A stretch of DNA of 64,000 nt. It comes from Spinellus fusiger. Lineage: Eukaryota; Mucoromycota; Mucoromycetes; Mucorales; Phycomycetaceae. The stretch spans positions 1-64,000 of the forward strand of contig JALLLS010000074.1 of the NCBI GenBank assembly GCA_025094145.1. The letters are read 5' to 3'. Below are positions 42,925-54,384 of this stretch, one piece after another (position 1 is the stretch's first letter; each line of letters starts with the position of its first letter). A program made the translations under genes and the position numbers. A model generated the notes under the pieces. The model saw only the letters and a program-made list of their open reading frames with translations, did no database searches and was not told the DNA's origin.

Positions 42925-45015
42925 AGATGGATCATGGCCTGTGTTGGTGCTAAAGACATAGTAATAAACACTTGCTGGATGAAGATGGATATCTTTTATA
43001 AGATATTTTGTATTTCATGATAAATGTTACAAATGCTATTACTAGATGTCTATCTGTAGGTAGGTAGATAGGTAGGTATCTCTACCTGTAGGTAGGTGGA
43101 TGCCTATTAGACTCACACTCTATACTCTTTTGTCCTTAAAATAGAGTCTTTCTAAAGATACAACTTTCGGTTATTCAAGTGCTCATTGGAATATTCTCCA
43201 AACTGTCTTTGGGAAATAAAAATTGATTCTGTACCAAAGACCTGTGTAGAAAACACACACCATAAATTGAACGTGGTGTATGTCCATTTATCTCCCCAAT
43301 TCACGATCTTCTTTGGTTAAAAGTAGGTTAGGATCATCCGGCAAAAGATGAGATTGATAGATATAAGAGGTGTAAAGTAACATTGATCCTTTTAAAAGGA
43401 TGTTCTCCGGTAAGAAAGAGTGCTCTTAATCAATAAATGCGTTTGAATCTGTGGGTGATTACACTTATAAGTGAATGCAAGTGATTATGTTTCTATCTAT
43501 TTAATTATATGTCTAATTATCTATTTAATAATCTGTTAATCCATTGATCCGTCTATTTATGATCCGTCTATTTATGATTATATACATCTATGGATCTACA
43601 TAATAAAAAGAAGTCTATATGCATAAACAAGTGTCTTATCTCATTGTTTGCTGTTCTTGTCCTTGTCAACTGCTGTCCCTTGAACTCATTTCTATACACC
43701 GACGCCAGTGAGTGACAAAAATAAACCCATAAGGTAGCACGGGTACCTTACTCATCTATCATCTTCAATTGTTACAAGCGTAATTTATGCAGTTCATCTG
43801 GCATTGACGGCAGCAACAGTATCACCAAAGCACTATTACGGAATAGGATGGTCCAAGTTTTAGAAACAACCATGATCCAACACAACCACCACCCAAAGTA
43901 GAGTGGCAAAAAGATCAGTGTATGATAAAGCAGAGAAAGAGAGAAGGGAGGGAGGGAGAGGGAGGGAGGGGGAGTTGCATGTTTTTCTCTCTATTAGTTA
44001 TGTGTATCCTTGCCAAAGCAAACACAAACAACGCCAAAAGAAAGAAGGGGGTGTAGATGTATGTAGATGTAGATGTCGATGTAGATGTAGATGAATGTGT
44101 ATTTGTATGTGTAGTAGGGCACTATCTATTTTATATGTGCCACAAGGAATGGTAGGCTTTGGCACAAGATAAAGAACACGAGAAATATCCAATTATTTGT
44201 AGATATCTACTGTATTTTATTTTTAATTTTAATGCAGTAGAAGGAGCATCTAGCATGTGTTTCTATATATTAGCAGTAACGTATTGCATTTGGGAATCTC
44301 TGAATCTATACATTGAACTCAATCTTCCTTGGAGTAGGGTTTTCTATGGGTAGGACTGTTCATTCCCCAAGTTCCTAATGCCTTGTAATCACTACAAATA
44401 AAGAAAGCCGTAGAAACGATAGCATTGACGCTAAGAAAACCCATCTCTATTGCCTATACTGCCTATACTACATTTATTATCCATAGTGTCTATGCTACGG
44501 ATGATCCCAAGAGTTATCCCAATGATAAGAATAGAATACCTTCTCTACTACTGCCACCCACTCCTGCAATTCAAAATACACAAAAGTCACTTGCAATTAG
44601 AAAATAAAAATAAAAATAAAAATAAAAATAAAATAAAAATAAAAATAAAAATAATAAAAATAATAAAAATAATAAAAATAATAAAAATAATAAAAATAAT
44701 AAAAATAATAAACCCTCATTGTTTTCTGTCTTTTTTTTTCCAACCTTTCTTAGTATAGTAGGCCCCTCAGTAACAGTGGTGCAGTGATAAGAAAGACGCC
44801 TAAAGACCACAGATCTCTGTTTTATAGCCCGACATCCCTCTTGCAGAAGATTGAAGTGTTAAAGATATCCATACATATCAACAACCACTCCAGTTTACCT
44901 ATTTCAGTGATTGACGAACTCACAACTTTAATTTGAATGCCTTTTTCTTATTGAGTAAACTTAATTATACTCTCTTTTTTTTCTTTTTTCTTTCTTCTCT
45001 CTTTTTCATCTTCTA
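42925..45015. other. Intergenic stretch with simple repeats
   Basis: There is no recognisable gene. It holds GTAGGTAGGTAG runs near 43,055-43,100, a doubled 14-bp phrase GATCCGTCTATTTA near 43,548-43,575, GGGAGGGAGG purine runs near 43,945-43,975, GTAGATGT runs near 44,055-44,095 and an AAATAA tract at 44,600-44,712. Confidence 0.6.
44598..44712 (+). repeat. (AAATAA)n/(AAAATAATA)n microsatellite
   Basis: About 115 bp of A-rich tandem repeats, first in 6-bp and then in 10-bp units. Confidence 0.95.
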
Positions 45016-45017
45016 TT

Positions 45018-45693
45018 ATGACCTTTGATACAGTTGCACTGCCACCTGGACAGCAGATTGAATACACAAAAAAGGCGCGCCACGGACACAACCAAGACAG
45101 AACAGACGAAAACAATGTCCGTCAAGTGGCTGGATGTCTTCCTATTGATCCCAAGAGCAAGCGAGTCCTGCTGATATCCTCAAGGAAAAAGGCCAATGCA
45201 TGGGTTCTGCCCAAAGGAGGCTGGGAGACCAACGAGACAAAAGAACAGGCTGCTCTACGAGAGACATGGGAGGAGGCCGGTGTCAAGGGCGTGATTTACA
45301 GACATGTGGGTGTGTTTGTGGACAAGAGCAACAAAGGAAAGGTCAAGGCTCATCATTGGGTCTATGAATTGGAGATATACGAGGTGATGAAGAAGTTTCC
45401 TGAGAGAAAAAAGAGAGAACGACGATGGGTAGGTTCCATAGGATGGTGTTGGTGTGATGATTGCCTTCTCTGACAAGCCATCTACATCTGTATAGTTCAC
45501 TTATGAGGAGTCTCTTTTGGCAGTAAAATCTCCTTTTATTAAGGAAGCCCTTCGTATGTCAAGTCTGAATCCAATGAACAGTCCGTTGCTATCTGTGAAT
45601 CACTCCTCACCACTTTCCACCACAGCAGAGAGCAGCCAAACAAAAAGCATTCACTCTTTTGCTTCAAGGCTACGCTCACTATTCCAATGCTAA
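45018..45693 (+). CDS. DDP1: Diphosphoinositol polyphosphate phosphohydrolase (Nudix; Ddp1/Aps1-like)
   Basis: Removes the beta-phosphate from inositol pyrophosphates and also cleaves diadenosine polyphosphates in known relatives. Two exons, 45,018-45,428 and 45,496-45,693, joined W|FTYEES across a 67-bp intron, give about 203 residues. The Nudix box is complete: GGWETNETKEQAALRETWEE followed by AGV, with the REtxEEaG metal-binding core. Before it come VRQVAGCLPID and the WVLPKGGW lead-in, typical of the DIPP group; after it come HVGVFVDKSNKGKVKAHHWV and the RRWF-T-Y-E-E block. The C-terminal tail is serine-rich and ends FASRLRSLFQC, longer than in the smallest family members. Confidence 0.92.
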
Positions 45694-45699
45694 AGGAGG

Positions 45700-47335
45700 G
45701 GGGCGGTCTTTGTACTTTCTTTTAATTTTTGTCTATAGGCCTGTTATTAACATTCTGCATCTTAAGTCCATCTTTATAAATTCTTAATCCTTGTCTATCA
45801 GTGGGAATGAAGTCTGGGCGAGATATGTGTTGAATAAAACAGCAACCAAAACTCTGCCTTTCTCCTCCATGAATAGATGAATTTGCTGTGCTATCCACAA
45901 AATAGTATGGACAATAAGAACAAGTAATGCCTTTATTTCTTGTCTTTGTAATGCTTACCCTTGCCTTTTTTATTTGTGAAGATATATTCTTACTTTAAAT
46001 AGACTTCAAGTCCTTCTGCTACTTAGCACCTATGTATTGCAAGTTTATAGCCACCGCCTCATGCTAGGGCATCCGTGGAGCATTTAGGTTTGAAGAGAAT
46101 ATGCATTGTATAAAAAAAGAAAGGGTATTTTGTGATCCTAATTCAAATCACGATGTTCTATTGGATCACATTTGTATTCTACATAACATCATCTCAGTTA
46201 GTAGTATTTAGACCCTGACGAGCATTTCCACTTCAGCCATGAAGCTCAGTTACTAAACAAGTAGATTTATGGGTACACGTTATATGCTTACAAATGCCCT
46301 TCTTTCTATCTACATTAACTTGATACCTTGCCAAGTCATGCCTTCTTACACATATCAAAAGTTAGTTATAAGAATACAGGCGCTACTTATAGAGTCAACA
46401 GATAACTTTTTATAAAATAGAAAAGAATTCTGTTGTTATTGCTCTTGATGAGTGACGAGAATAAAATAGAACTGTTTTGTGATGTAATCTATGAAATAAG
46501 TAAATTAGAACAGCGTAGGAATGACATACAAAAAGATAAAAAGATAAAAAATAAATCTAGCCCTGTGTGATCAGATATAAGCGCATGCAAACAAAGCATG
46601 AATACTCAGCATAAAGAATCAAGGTGTACAGAAAAGAATAAACTTTTTAGTATTCTGTTACGAGGAAAGTAGGTATCAAGTCTAACACTATGGTTTCAAT
46701 TTGCCGTTTTCCCTTACACAACACAACACTTTACATGACCTATCAATAAAATACATAAAGCACTGTATTTAATAGCTATACAGCAATCGTAATAACTGTC
46801 ACTAGGATGACTATGAAAGTTATTTGCTCATCATACTCCATGTCCATCTCTCTCTCTCTTTCTGTAAAAAGAGTCAAGCAAAATATATTTCTGATACTAA
46901 ACTACATTGATCTTACTAAATAGTATCTTTCTTCACTGAATGGGCTATACTAACCATCGACTATGACCCTCTTTAGCAGAGCCATGAGTCTCAAAGGAAC
47001 ATACAAGAACACCCATTTTCTCTGTCCTGCGACTGACTTGGAATAAGCCTAGAATTGGGAAATGTCAATCATAACACATTCATTAAAAGATCTGACTCCC
47101 TTTCTCTCATACGACAGCGATATCTCAGCAACAGTGTGCTCCTTCTATAAAGTGTGATAAAGACTGAGTACATATTAAAGTATTAATGGCTAATGAGAAT
47201 AATAAAAGACATACTAATCAACAGGAAAATAGTGGATTGACTTCAATATCATTTTCGCCTTTTAGATTCCTTTGTACACAAACCCTGAATCAACAGTAAA
47301 TAAAGGAAAAGAGTGTCTAGTGGTTTTTTAAATAT
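45700..47335. other. Intergenic stretch without a recognisable gene
   Basis: AT-rich. I saw no coding frame with motifs, no tRNA and no clear repeat. It marks the change from the gene-rich part to the second repeat block. Confidence 0.6.
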
Positions 47336-47345
47336 CCTACACTCA

Positions 47346-48110
47346 TGGCTCTTCCCAAAATAACTCCAGAGGCCCCTCCTAAGCGACCCCCTTTGCCACC
47401 CACAGCAACACTTGTAGATCCCCTTTCCTATGCCAGAGAAACTCAGAAAAAGAGTCTCTCGTTCTTCTATCAACCACCGAGTTGAAGTAGTCATTGGGTC
47501 AGAGAACCCTCATGCTCGTCCTCAGGAATGGCGACATGCTACAACAGCTCATTCAGTCATGTTTGAGATTCCCCTTTCTGATACTGCAGTATATAATTCA
47601 TTTTGACCTGCTTTGAGCAAGGTCTACCCCATAGGCTCCTACTATGGCCTCACATCCAAGGAAAAAGAACAACATTGAGTCTATTGAACTTCATTTCGGT
47701 AACAGAGCCTCTTGCGAGAAGGCCTTTACCTCTCCTATTATTGCCAATGGGGTGTCCATTTTGGCTCATCCTGTAGTTTCCTCCGAGGATAAGCTGCTTA
47801 GACTGAATGTCAACCAGCTCCCTCCGCTCCCCTACCATGTTCTTGCTGCTGGTCTTCTTGAGTGTCTTCCTCCCTTTGGTGTAGTCCAGGAGATTGTTGT
47901 AGATGAAGACAACCTCTTCTACCGAGGCTCGGGTCATATTTATATGACTCGCACTCCAAACTCAGAGAAGCTTCTCAAGACACTGAGTCATCGAGTGACT
48001 TATGATAGTAGACATGAGTTCCTGGCTACTTGGTTACGTATGGGGGCCCGCTGTAAATATTGTAAAGCAATGGGTCATGATGTGGCCAACTGCCCCAGGC
48101 ACTCTTGACT
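47346..48110 (+). pseudogene. LINE first-frame protein (gag-like) with CCHC zinc knuckle
   Basis: An N-terminal part begins MALPKITPEAPPKRPPLPPT near 47,346 and is broken by stops and frameshifts before 47,640. The piece 47,644-48,108 is open and ends with CKYCKAMGHDVANCP, a C-x2-C-x4-H-x4-C nucleic-acid-binding knuckle as found in LINE first-frame proteins. Confidence 0.75.
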
Positions 48111-48274
48111 CACCCTTGCTGACCCAGCAAACTGTGTTTAAAGGGTATACGCATGTGGATACATCAAGCCAAGAGGAGTTCTATGTGGACCCTCATGCTA
48201 ATAATAATGAAGAGAAAGAAGAGGGCTCTGTTCTCGAGATGGGAGATGAAGAAGAAAGAGACCCCACCACCTTC

Positions 48275-49005
48275 TTTATGATTAGAGTAGCCTCTATGAA
48301 TTGCAGAGGGCTAGTGAAAACTGGCCACTCCAATACATGTTCCTTATAGATTAGATACCTATGTTCCAAGAAACTCGACCTCCTTGCCCTACAAGAAACC
48401 TATGCCTCCACCATCTTTATGCAAAATACCTTTGATCAACAATTCCACACATCCTCCTCACTATGGTCACCTCACTGTGGTCCAGTATCATTATCTTCCG
48501 ACCTTATATTCATTAACCTTCTCCTCAGCCTCTATGGCCACTGCATTACTGCTACAGTGGTGCATGCCAACATACTCTTTCCTCCTATCTGCATTTGTGT
48601 GGTATATGCACCTTCTACCTCACCCACTCGTTCTCCCTTCCCTCCTTCCTTCTATCCTTTCCAACCCTCATTTTCTACCTTCCAATCCCACCAACTTCAT
48701 CTTGCTTGGGGATCTCAACTACGCACAATAGGCATATGCTCATCGACCTTGTCTTGCACCTCAGCCTTGGCTACAGTATGTTCAGGACCAACTCTTTGAC
48801 AGTGTGACACCTGAGGGTGAAAACCCACTGCCTACTTTCCAGAGAGGTGTACAATCCTCCACTATTGACTATATATTTACCTCCAAAGACATCTCCTCCT
48901 ACCATGTTCAGTCAGAAGTGACTTACATCAATTCGCAATGGACAGATCATCTCATTTCTTCGTTTAATTTTCCTTCTCTTACAGCTACAGGCAAGGGACC
49001 ATAAC
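48275..49005 (+). pseudogene. LINE endonuclease domain, broken
   Basis: The pieces read IRVASMNCRGL (start of the endonuclease fold), KKLDLLALQETYAS with the catalytic glutamate of L-Q-E-T, a VVYAPSTSPTRSPF block, then HLAWGDLN-like and TIDYIF...SQWTDHLIS blocks, where the last holds the D-H of the family. Several stops and frame changes separate them. Confidence 0.75.
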
Positions 49006-49289
49006 GTGCTAACCCACGACTGGCCCTAAAGGATGATTTTCGCCAAGAACTGTCTGACTTCATTACTATGACCATCGTAGCCTTCTCAGCATGAGATTCG
49101 CCACAGATGCAGTAAGATCTCTTGAAGACTGCTGTATGTGGACCATATCAATACTACATGCAAGGTCCATCTGTCCCATGCACACACACTCACTCTCTCT
49201 CTCTTCATCTCTCAATTTTTCCCTCGTTCTTGGCACTAACTGTGTGTGCCCGATGCATTTATCTTTGACCCTAGTATAGACTCCCTCTG

Positions 49290-49850
49290 ACGAAGACTAT
49301 GGCCAGAGTTGACCTATCACCCTACCATCATTAAGAAGTTCTTTCGCTTGCTGGATAGTTCAGACTACTCATTGAAGTCCTTTATGCTTAGAGAATGTCT
49401 GCCCACAACTTTCCTACAAGATACCTTCTCCAGCTTACCTCTAAGACTCAGTGATTTGGCAGATCCCACTCTTATACTAAACTCTATGATCCCCAAAGGC
49501 TTATGAATAAAATTGTCTCCTGATGTCTATTGTACACTATGTCTGCCTACGCTGCACCCTCCACCTCTCTTTAACCCAGCCCTAAGACCAACACAATGGC
49601 GTGACTTTTGATCCTTTCCTATTCTACCACTCAGTTCACACTATTTGGTATAGGGTCTTGCACAATAAGATCTCTTGTTGCTCACCCCTCCACTCTATTC
49701 TACCACTGAAATTCACTTCAAACATTTGTCTTTTATGTAAATCTGCCACCGACATCCAAGCCCATTTCTTCTATGAATGCCCATCCAAGTTCGAGGCTTG
49801 GCGTGCCTTTTTTTTGCATTCAATACTTTAATGCTATGCTGGCCACAGTA
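49290..49850 (+). pseudogene. LINE second-protein C-terminus with zinc motif
   Basis: The open part 49,601-49,831 reads IWYRVLHNKISCCSPLH and ICLLCKSATDIQAHFFYECP, a zf-RVT-type motif (C-x2-C, H and C) found at the end of many LINE polyproteins. The upstream portion is broken by stops. Confidence 0.7.
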
Positions 49851-50189
49851 CAGTGTAGGCCTGAGTCCAATAGAAGATACCTAGTCTTATTTATACAAGA
49901 AATAAACACAAAACCAAGCATGTCTATACTAACAATAGAAATTAATAGACTACATTGGTGTTAGAATAGACTATTGTACTTGAAGAGTATACAGTTAAGC
50001 TTATTATCAGCACGAGAATGAAATACCAGAATACCATTGATACTCATAGTGGGTCAACAAAGTAATAAACACTTTATAATAAAGGCTTTATTGTAAACAT
50101 TTGATACTCTATTGTTCATAGAAAGCCTAAAACTTATATACATAAAATACATGAAATACATAAATTTATGATCCTAATCATAGTGTTCC

Positions 50190-50806
50190 AACAATATAGT
50201 TTGGTGGCGATGGTGTGATTTTTAGAGCTGTTTTTGGGTGGATTGAGTTGGCTCATTAGTCGTTGTTGATAGCAGTGTAAACCAAGACGAATACATCAGA
50301 ATTTTGGCTGGTGAGTTCCATCCTTGGTTCATGAAATTGCATCATAAAGGAGAACAGAGATTTTCTGTTACAAGAAGGGGGTGCTAGCTGTCATACTTAG
50401 GCCTATGCCAGATGGTGGAAAGAGACGCATCAAATTAGGGTTCTTTGATTACTAGCCTACACAATTTCCTGATCTGAACCCAACTGAACATATCTTGTGG
50501 GCATGGGAAAAAATAATCGAATAAAGAAAGGTATATATTATCAATGTAGAAAGTTAGTGTTGAACTTGCACAACGATGAGTTCAGAGTATGACAGATAGA
50601 TGCCAGGCCGTCATTGATGCCAAAGAAGGTCATACAAAATATTAACTGTATTATTATTCTATTTTCGATAAATAAAGATATTGAGACTTGATATGCTTAA
50701 GTTTGGAGACTATAGATCAAATGTAAAATGTTTTATTTAATGTTGAACATGTCTTATCTATTTTGTCCTGATATTTATTTTCACAAGTATTCAACTCAAT
50801 TGAGTG
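50190..50806 (+). pseudogene. Tc1-like relic, C-terminal half
   Basis: It retains the second-aspartate region as a frameshifted LQEGGASCH-like block, the F-F-D-Y block followed by TAG and then P-T-Q-F-P-D-L-N-P-T-E-H, and the closing M-T-D-R-C-Q-A-V-I-D-A-K block near 50,590-50,630. Its right end (inverse of TACACTCAATTGAGTTGAAT) resembles the end of the 52.7 kb copy. The N-terminal half is absent. Confidence 0.75.
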
Positions 50807-50809
50807 TAG

Positions 50810-51420
50810 TTATATTCACACTTTCTTGAACAAGTATGTTTATCCTAATTATATACCCAATAGCATTATTTGAGTGAACCATCTTCAAAATAGATATAGA
50901 GGCTATTGCAGATATGGCTATTTGTACAAAAGTCATTGTAACTGTCTAAATAATAATAGATACAAGACAGAAAGTAGTGACATTGTGGTATGACCAAGAA
51001 ATGGCAGCTTACTGCAAAGAATGAATGAGACAAATCAGCCATACAATCCTATGAGTTACGTACTTCTTTTTATACAGGACAGTTAGGTTGGACTATAAAT
51101 ACATCCTTAGTCAATGACTAAAGTATCAAGATAAGCACACTAAAACACTACTGTTTCAGACTAATGTACAGAAAACTAAATCACCTGCATTTATTTGGAA
51201 AGCCCTTTCATTAGTATAGAGTATAGGCTAACATTGAACAAGGTCGCTTGGATTTTATATAGCATAAACAAGACACACTGAGAAGAGATATACTAAGCAG
51301 TATACATGATACTGTTACCTTAGTTCTTATATACTAAAAACGGGAAACTAACAGTTAGCAAATTACAAAAAAAAAACAGCTACAAAAAAATAGTATCGAG
51401 TAAAGCATCTATGATAAGTC
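50810..51420 (+). repeat. Dispersed repeat shared with 0.4 kb and 19.6 kb
   Basis: In order it matches 400-560 (same strand) and, inverted, 19,540-19,890. At 51,050-51,051 it has the TA that is occupied by the intact Tc1-like element in the first copy. There is no coding capacity. Confidence 0.7.
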
Positions 51421-51929
51421 GTAGCGTATTTAATACAATGGATAGATCTTTTAGAGATAGTATAAGAGTGCAACAGCCTTTATTAAAACGTGTACCTTTT
51501 GGTGGCTATTTCCTTGAAGCTCTTCTATCTGTAATAATCATTAGAATAAAAGAATAACATAAAAGTTAAATAAAAATAAAATAAAAAGAACAGAATGAAT
51601 CATACGTTAACTAAACAGATATCTTTGGACACAAGAGGCTATTGATGACACTATCACATCAATAGTTGAATAGTAGCTGATACTATGCAATGTTATGAAA
51701 TGCTATCTATTTCCTCTTTTTCACTGCATTTCTATCTATTCTTTCTAAACTAAAGATGTTATACAGCCAACAAGATACAAATAAACTAAAGTAAATACAA
51801 CATGATTATAGATTCAACCTAGGGTTCTTACATATATTTGCTTTTTATAGAAGAATGATGAAGAGCCTATAGCAAGTTATCCAGGTGCTAATACTACCAG
51901 ATGAATGACAATAAAGGGAAAAGGCATGC

Positions 51930-52390
51930 GGAGGATGTTGAAGAAAGAAGAATTCAAACTCTATCTTATCAATGAATTCAAAACATTGAACCTGTGTCCT
52001 GAGTGCAAGTTCTCACCTTTGGAAACATTTAAACATGTCAAGAACCTCAGGCTCTATCAATGAACAAAAATACTCCAAGTTAAATGTCATTTCTTCTTAA
52101 TCATTTATATAAAAGACTCATTTTTCTCCCTTCAAATAGGTGTTCAAACCAAAATTGTATGAAAGACAAGACATTGAGGCTTTGGGAATCGTGATCCAGC
52201 TGCTACGTTGAACTTTAGACATATTCTAATGTCTCCAAGGGAAAATGATACCCGCCCAGAGCTCTTTTGTATATATAACAAAAGAAAGCATGACTACAAA
52301 GATACACCTAGAGCCAATAAAAGGTCCAAGCCTTCTGGTTCATTTCCATCCTTCTTCTCCCCAGTTATCGCTGGAGCCTCGGTTGACTAA
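51930..52390 (+). pseudogene. Second probable TnpB/Fanzor-like relic (different subfamily), C-terminal part
   Basis: The first piece (51,930-52,063) reads KKEEFKLYLINEFKTLNLCP, then ECKFSPLETFKHVKN, ending in a stop: an E-F-K-T-x-x-x-C-P-x-C zinc-ribbon start. The second piece (about 52,170-52,390) reads GNRDPAATLNFRHILMSPRE followed by a basic tail, with the R-D-P-A-A-T-L-N aspartate at the place of the last RuvC residue. The second zinc cysteine pair, expected between the two pieces, is missing. The motif order resembles the 16 kb relic, but the residues differ, so it is a separate subfamily. The call rests on motif order alone. Confidence 0.5.
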
Positions 52391-52694
52391 CTGAAGGAAA
52401 CCCATGATACAGGTAAACTATCTAAAAAGTGATAATGAAGTGTATCTTATTCGATTTTGTCATGCAAAAAGATATTATAATGTCTAGTAGTCGTTTGCTG
52501 ACTCTGCTTGTGTAAGAGAACAAACAACTTAATTTTTCATAGGTTAATCAATATATATTTATATTTTTTTTTAAAAAAAATTATTAATAGTCTTTTATTT
52601 GAACTATTAACTATTCTATGTGGATGTAAAGAGGATATAAATACACTTGTTTTATTTTTGGATAAGGTCATTTTCACGATATGACAATTAATAC

Positions 52695-53740
52695 TACAGT
52701 CACATCCAGGTGAATCTAATACTTTTGAAGATAGATTTCAGGATGAAGTAGATAGGATATGTTCAACATTGAATAAAACACTTTAAATATGATATAGAAG
52801 CTTCAAACCTAAACATATCAAAGCTCAATATATTTAATTGTTGAAAATGGAAAAATAATTGGAATTAATATTTTGTATGGCCTCCTTTGGCATCAATGAC
52901 TGTATAGTATCTATCTACTGTTATGTTTTGAATTTATTGTTGTGCAAGTTCAACACCAACTCACTCCCACTCTTCTGCAAATAGATCTTTTAAACTTTCT
53001 ACATTGGTAATATATACCTTTCTTTATTCGATTATTTTTTCCCATGCCCACAAGATATGTTCAATTGGGTTCAGATCAGGAAATTGTGTAGGCTAGTAAT
53101 CAAAGAACCCTAATTTGATGCGTCTCTTTCCACCATCTGGCATAGGCCTAAGTATGACAGCTAGCACCCCCTTCTTGTAACAGAAAATCTCTGTTCTCCT
53201 TTATGATGCAATTTCATGAACCAAGGATGGAACTCACCAGCCAAAATTCTGATGTATTCGTCTTGGTTTACACTGCTATCAACAACGACTAATGAGCCAA
53301 ATCCATTAGCCTAATAGTAGCTCTAAAACATCACACCATTGCCACCAAACTATATTGTTGGAATAATAGGGTTATAACTATATCGTTCTCCAACTATTTT
53401 AATGACACAGGCATTTCTATTGCTCTTTTTCATAATGTATGTTGGCTCATCAGACTAAATGATACCTCTCCACTAATTACTTGTCCAACTGGCATGTTCC
53501 TTAGCCCAACAAAGCTGTTTCTCTTTGTGTGTTTTTTCAGTGAAGGCTAGCTCGTGGTCTACAGAAAAGGATACATACTCTAACTGATTACAGTAGCTGA
53601 TAAGGGTGTCTCTACTTATATCAACCTCAAACTTCAATATTCCCAATGTCAGTTGATTGTATGAGGCAAATGGATCCTTTCTAATGGCCTTTTCCAGGTG
53701 TCTGAGGTCCCTCTCATTCACTTTTTTTTAAAGGTTTTCA
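52695..53740 (-). pseudogene. Tc1-like relic, inverse partner of 50.2 kb
   Basis: Minus strand. An N-terminal frame (53,721-53,473) reads RDLRHLEKAIRKDPFASYNQ and runs to KEKQLCWAKEHASWTS. Then come a changed first-aspartate block, the GGNGVMF-like block, a frameshifted LQEGGASCH-like block, and F-F-D-Y, TAG, P-T-Q-F-P-D-L-N-P-T-E-H. The 3' end is bounded by TACAGTCACATCCAGGTGAA (52,694 on). 52,755-53,340 is an inverse repeat of 50,190-50,770, so the two copies point at each other across about 1.9 kb. Confidence 0.8.
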
Positions 53741-53759
53741 ATGACTCTTTAAATGCAAT

Positions 53760-54384
53760 ACTGATCTACACTCTTTAATGTTCCTAATACTATTCTAAAC
53801 TATAGGCTTTTTCCTCACACCCACACCTACAGCCAACTCCAATCTAGCCGTAAACAGACAATAAATATCCTATCCTCTTCTATATTTTGTCTTGTCCAAT
53901 TCCCCACAAATGAAATATTCTGAATAACCATCTGAAATAATGTGTTGACTTGTCAACATCTATAAAGAAAAGGTGCTTCATATAATAGAAATAAGTCTCT
54001 CTTTTCCCTTTTATCACCATACTTCCCAACAAATATATTAAACAAATTCAATGAGGGCAACTGTGTATTATCCATCAACCAATCAATTAGCCGGATTGGC
54101 CCTTCTTAAAAAGTGAATTTTCATTAATTATATTAAAAAGTGAATTTTCAGTAATTATATAATACAAATGACATGAGATCCTAGTAAATATGTAGGAATG
54201 TCTTCTATTATTATCGAGATAAATAAATAAAGAACATATACAGTTCTTTAGTTTTTATCGATTATATAAATGCATAAACATCTAATAGATTTTTATTTAA
54301 TGATAATGATGAAAGAGATAGATTTCTCTTTAACAGTTACAGAAAACTAAACCAACATCTTAATTCATACTCTACCGAATGGTT
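53760..54384. other. Repeat edge and 3' region of the Skt5-like gene
   Basis: Two near copies of TTAAAAAGTGAATTTTCA(T/G)T stand in tandem (54,106-54,158), similar to 19,970-19,985. No gene seen. Confidence 0.5.

Larger units (their letters stand above)
47346..49960 (+). mobile_element. Non-LTR (LINE) retrotransposon relic lacking its reverse transcriptase core
   Basis: An ordered but broken LINE. It has a gag-like first frame with a CCHC zinc knuckle, an apurinic/apyrimidinic-type endonuclease, then a jump to the very end of the second protein with its C-x-x-C zinc motif. No reverse transcriptase motif (such as F/Y-A-D-D) is present between about 49,000 and 49,600. All parts have stops or frameshifts. 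The 3' end near 49,960 shows no poly-A tail. Confidence 0.8.

Noticed and set aside
43903..44094. Plus-strand frame with R-E-G-G-R-G-R-E-G
   Set aside because: It follows a purine simple repeat and a GTAGATGT repeat; no upstream or downstream exon.
44755..44850. Possible tRNA-like stretch (CAGTGGTGCAGTGATAAGA)
   Set aside because: I could not fold a proper acceptor stem and T-arm, and there is no GGTTCRANTCC-type box.
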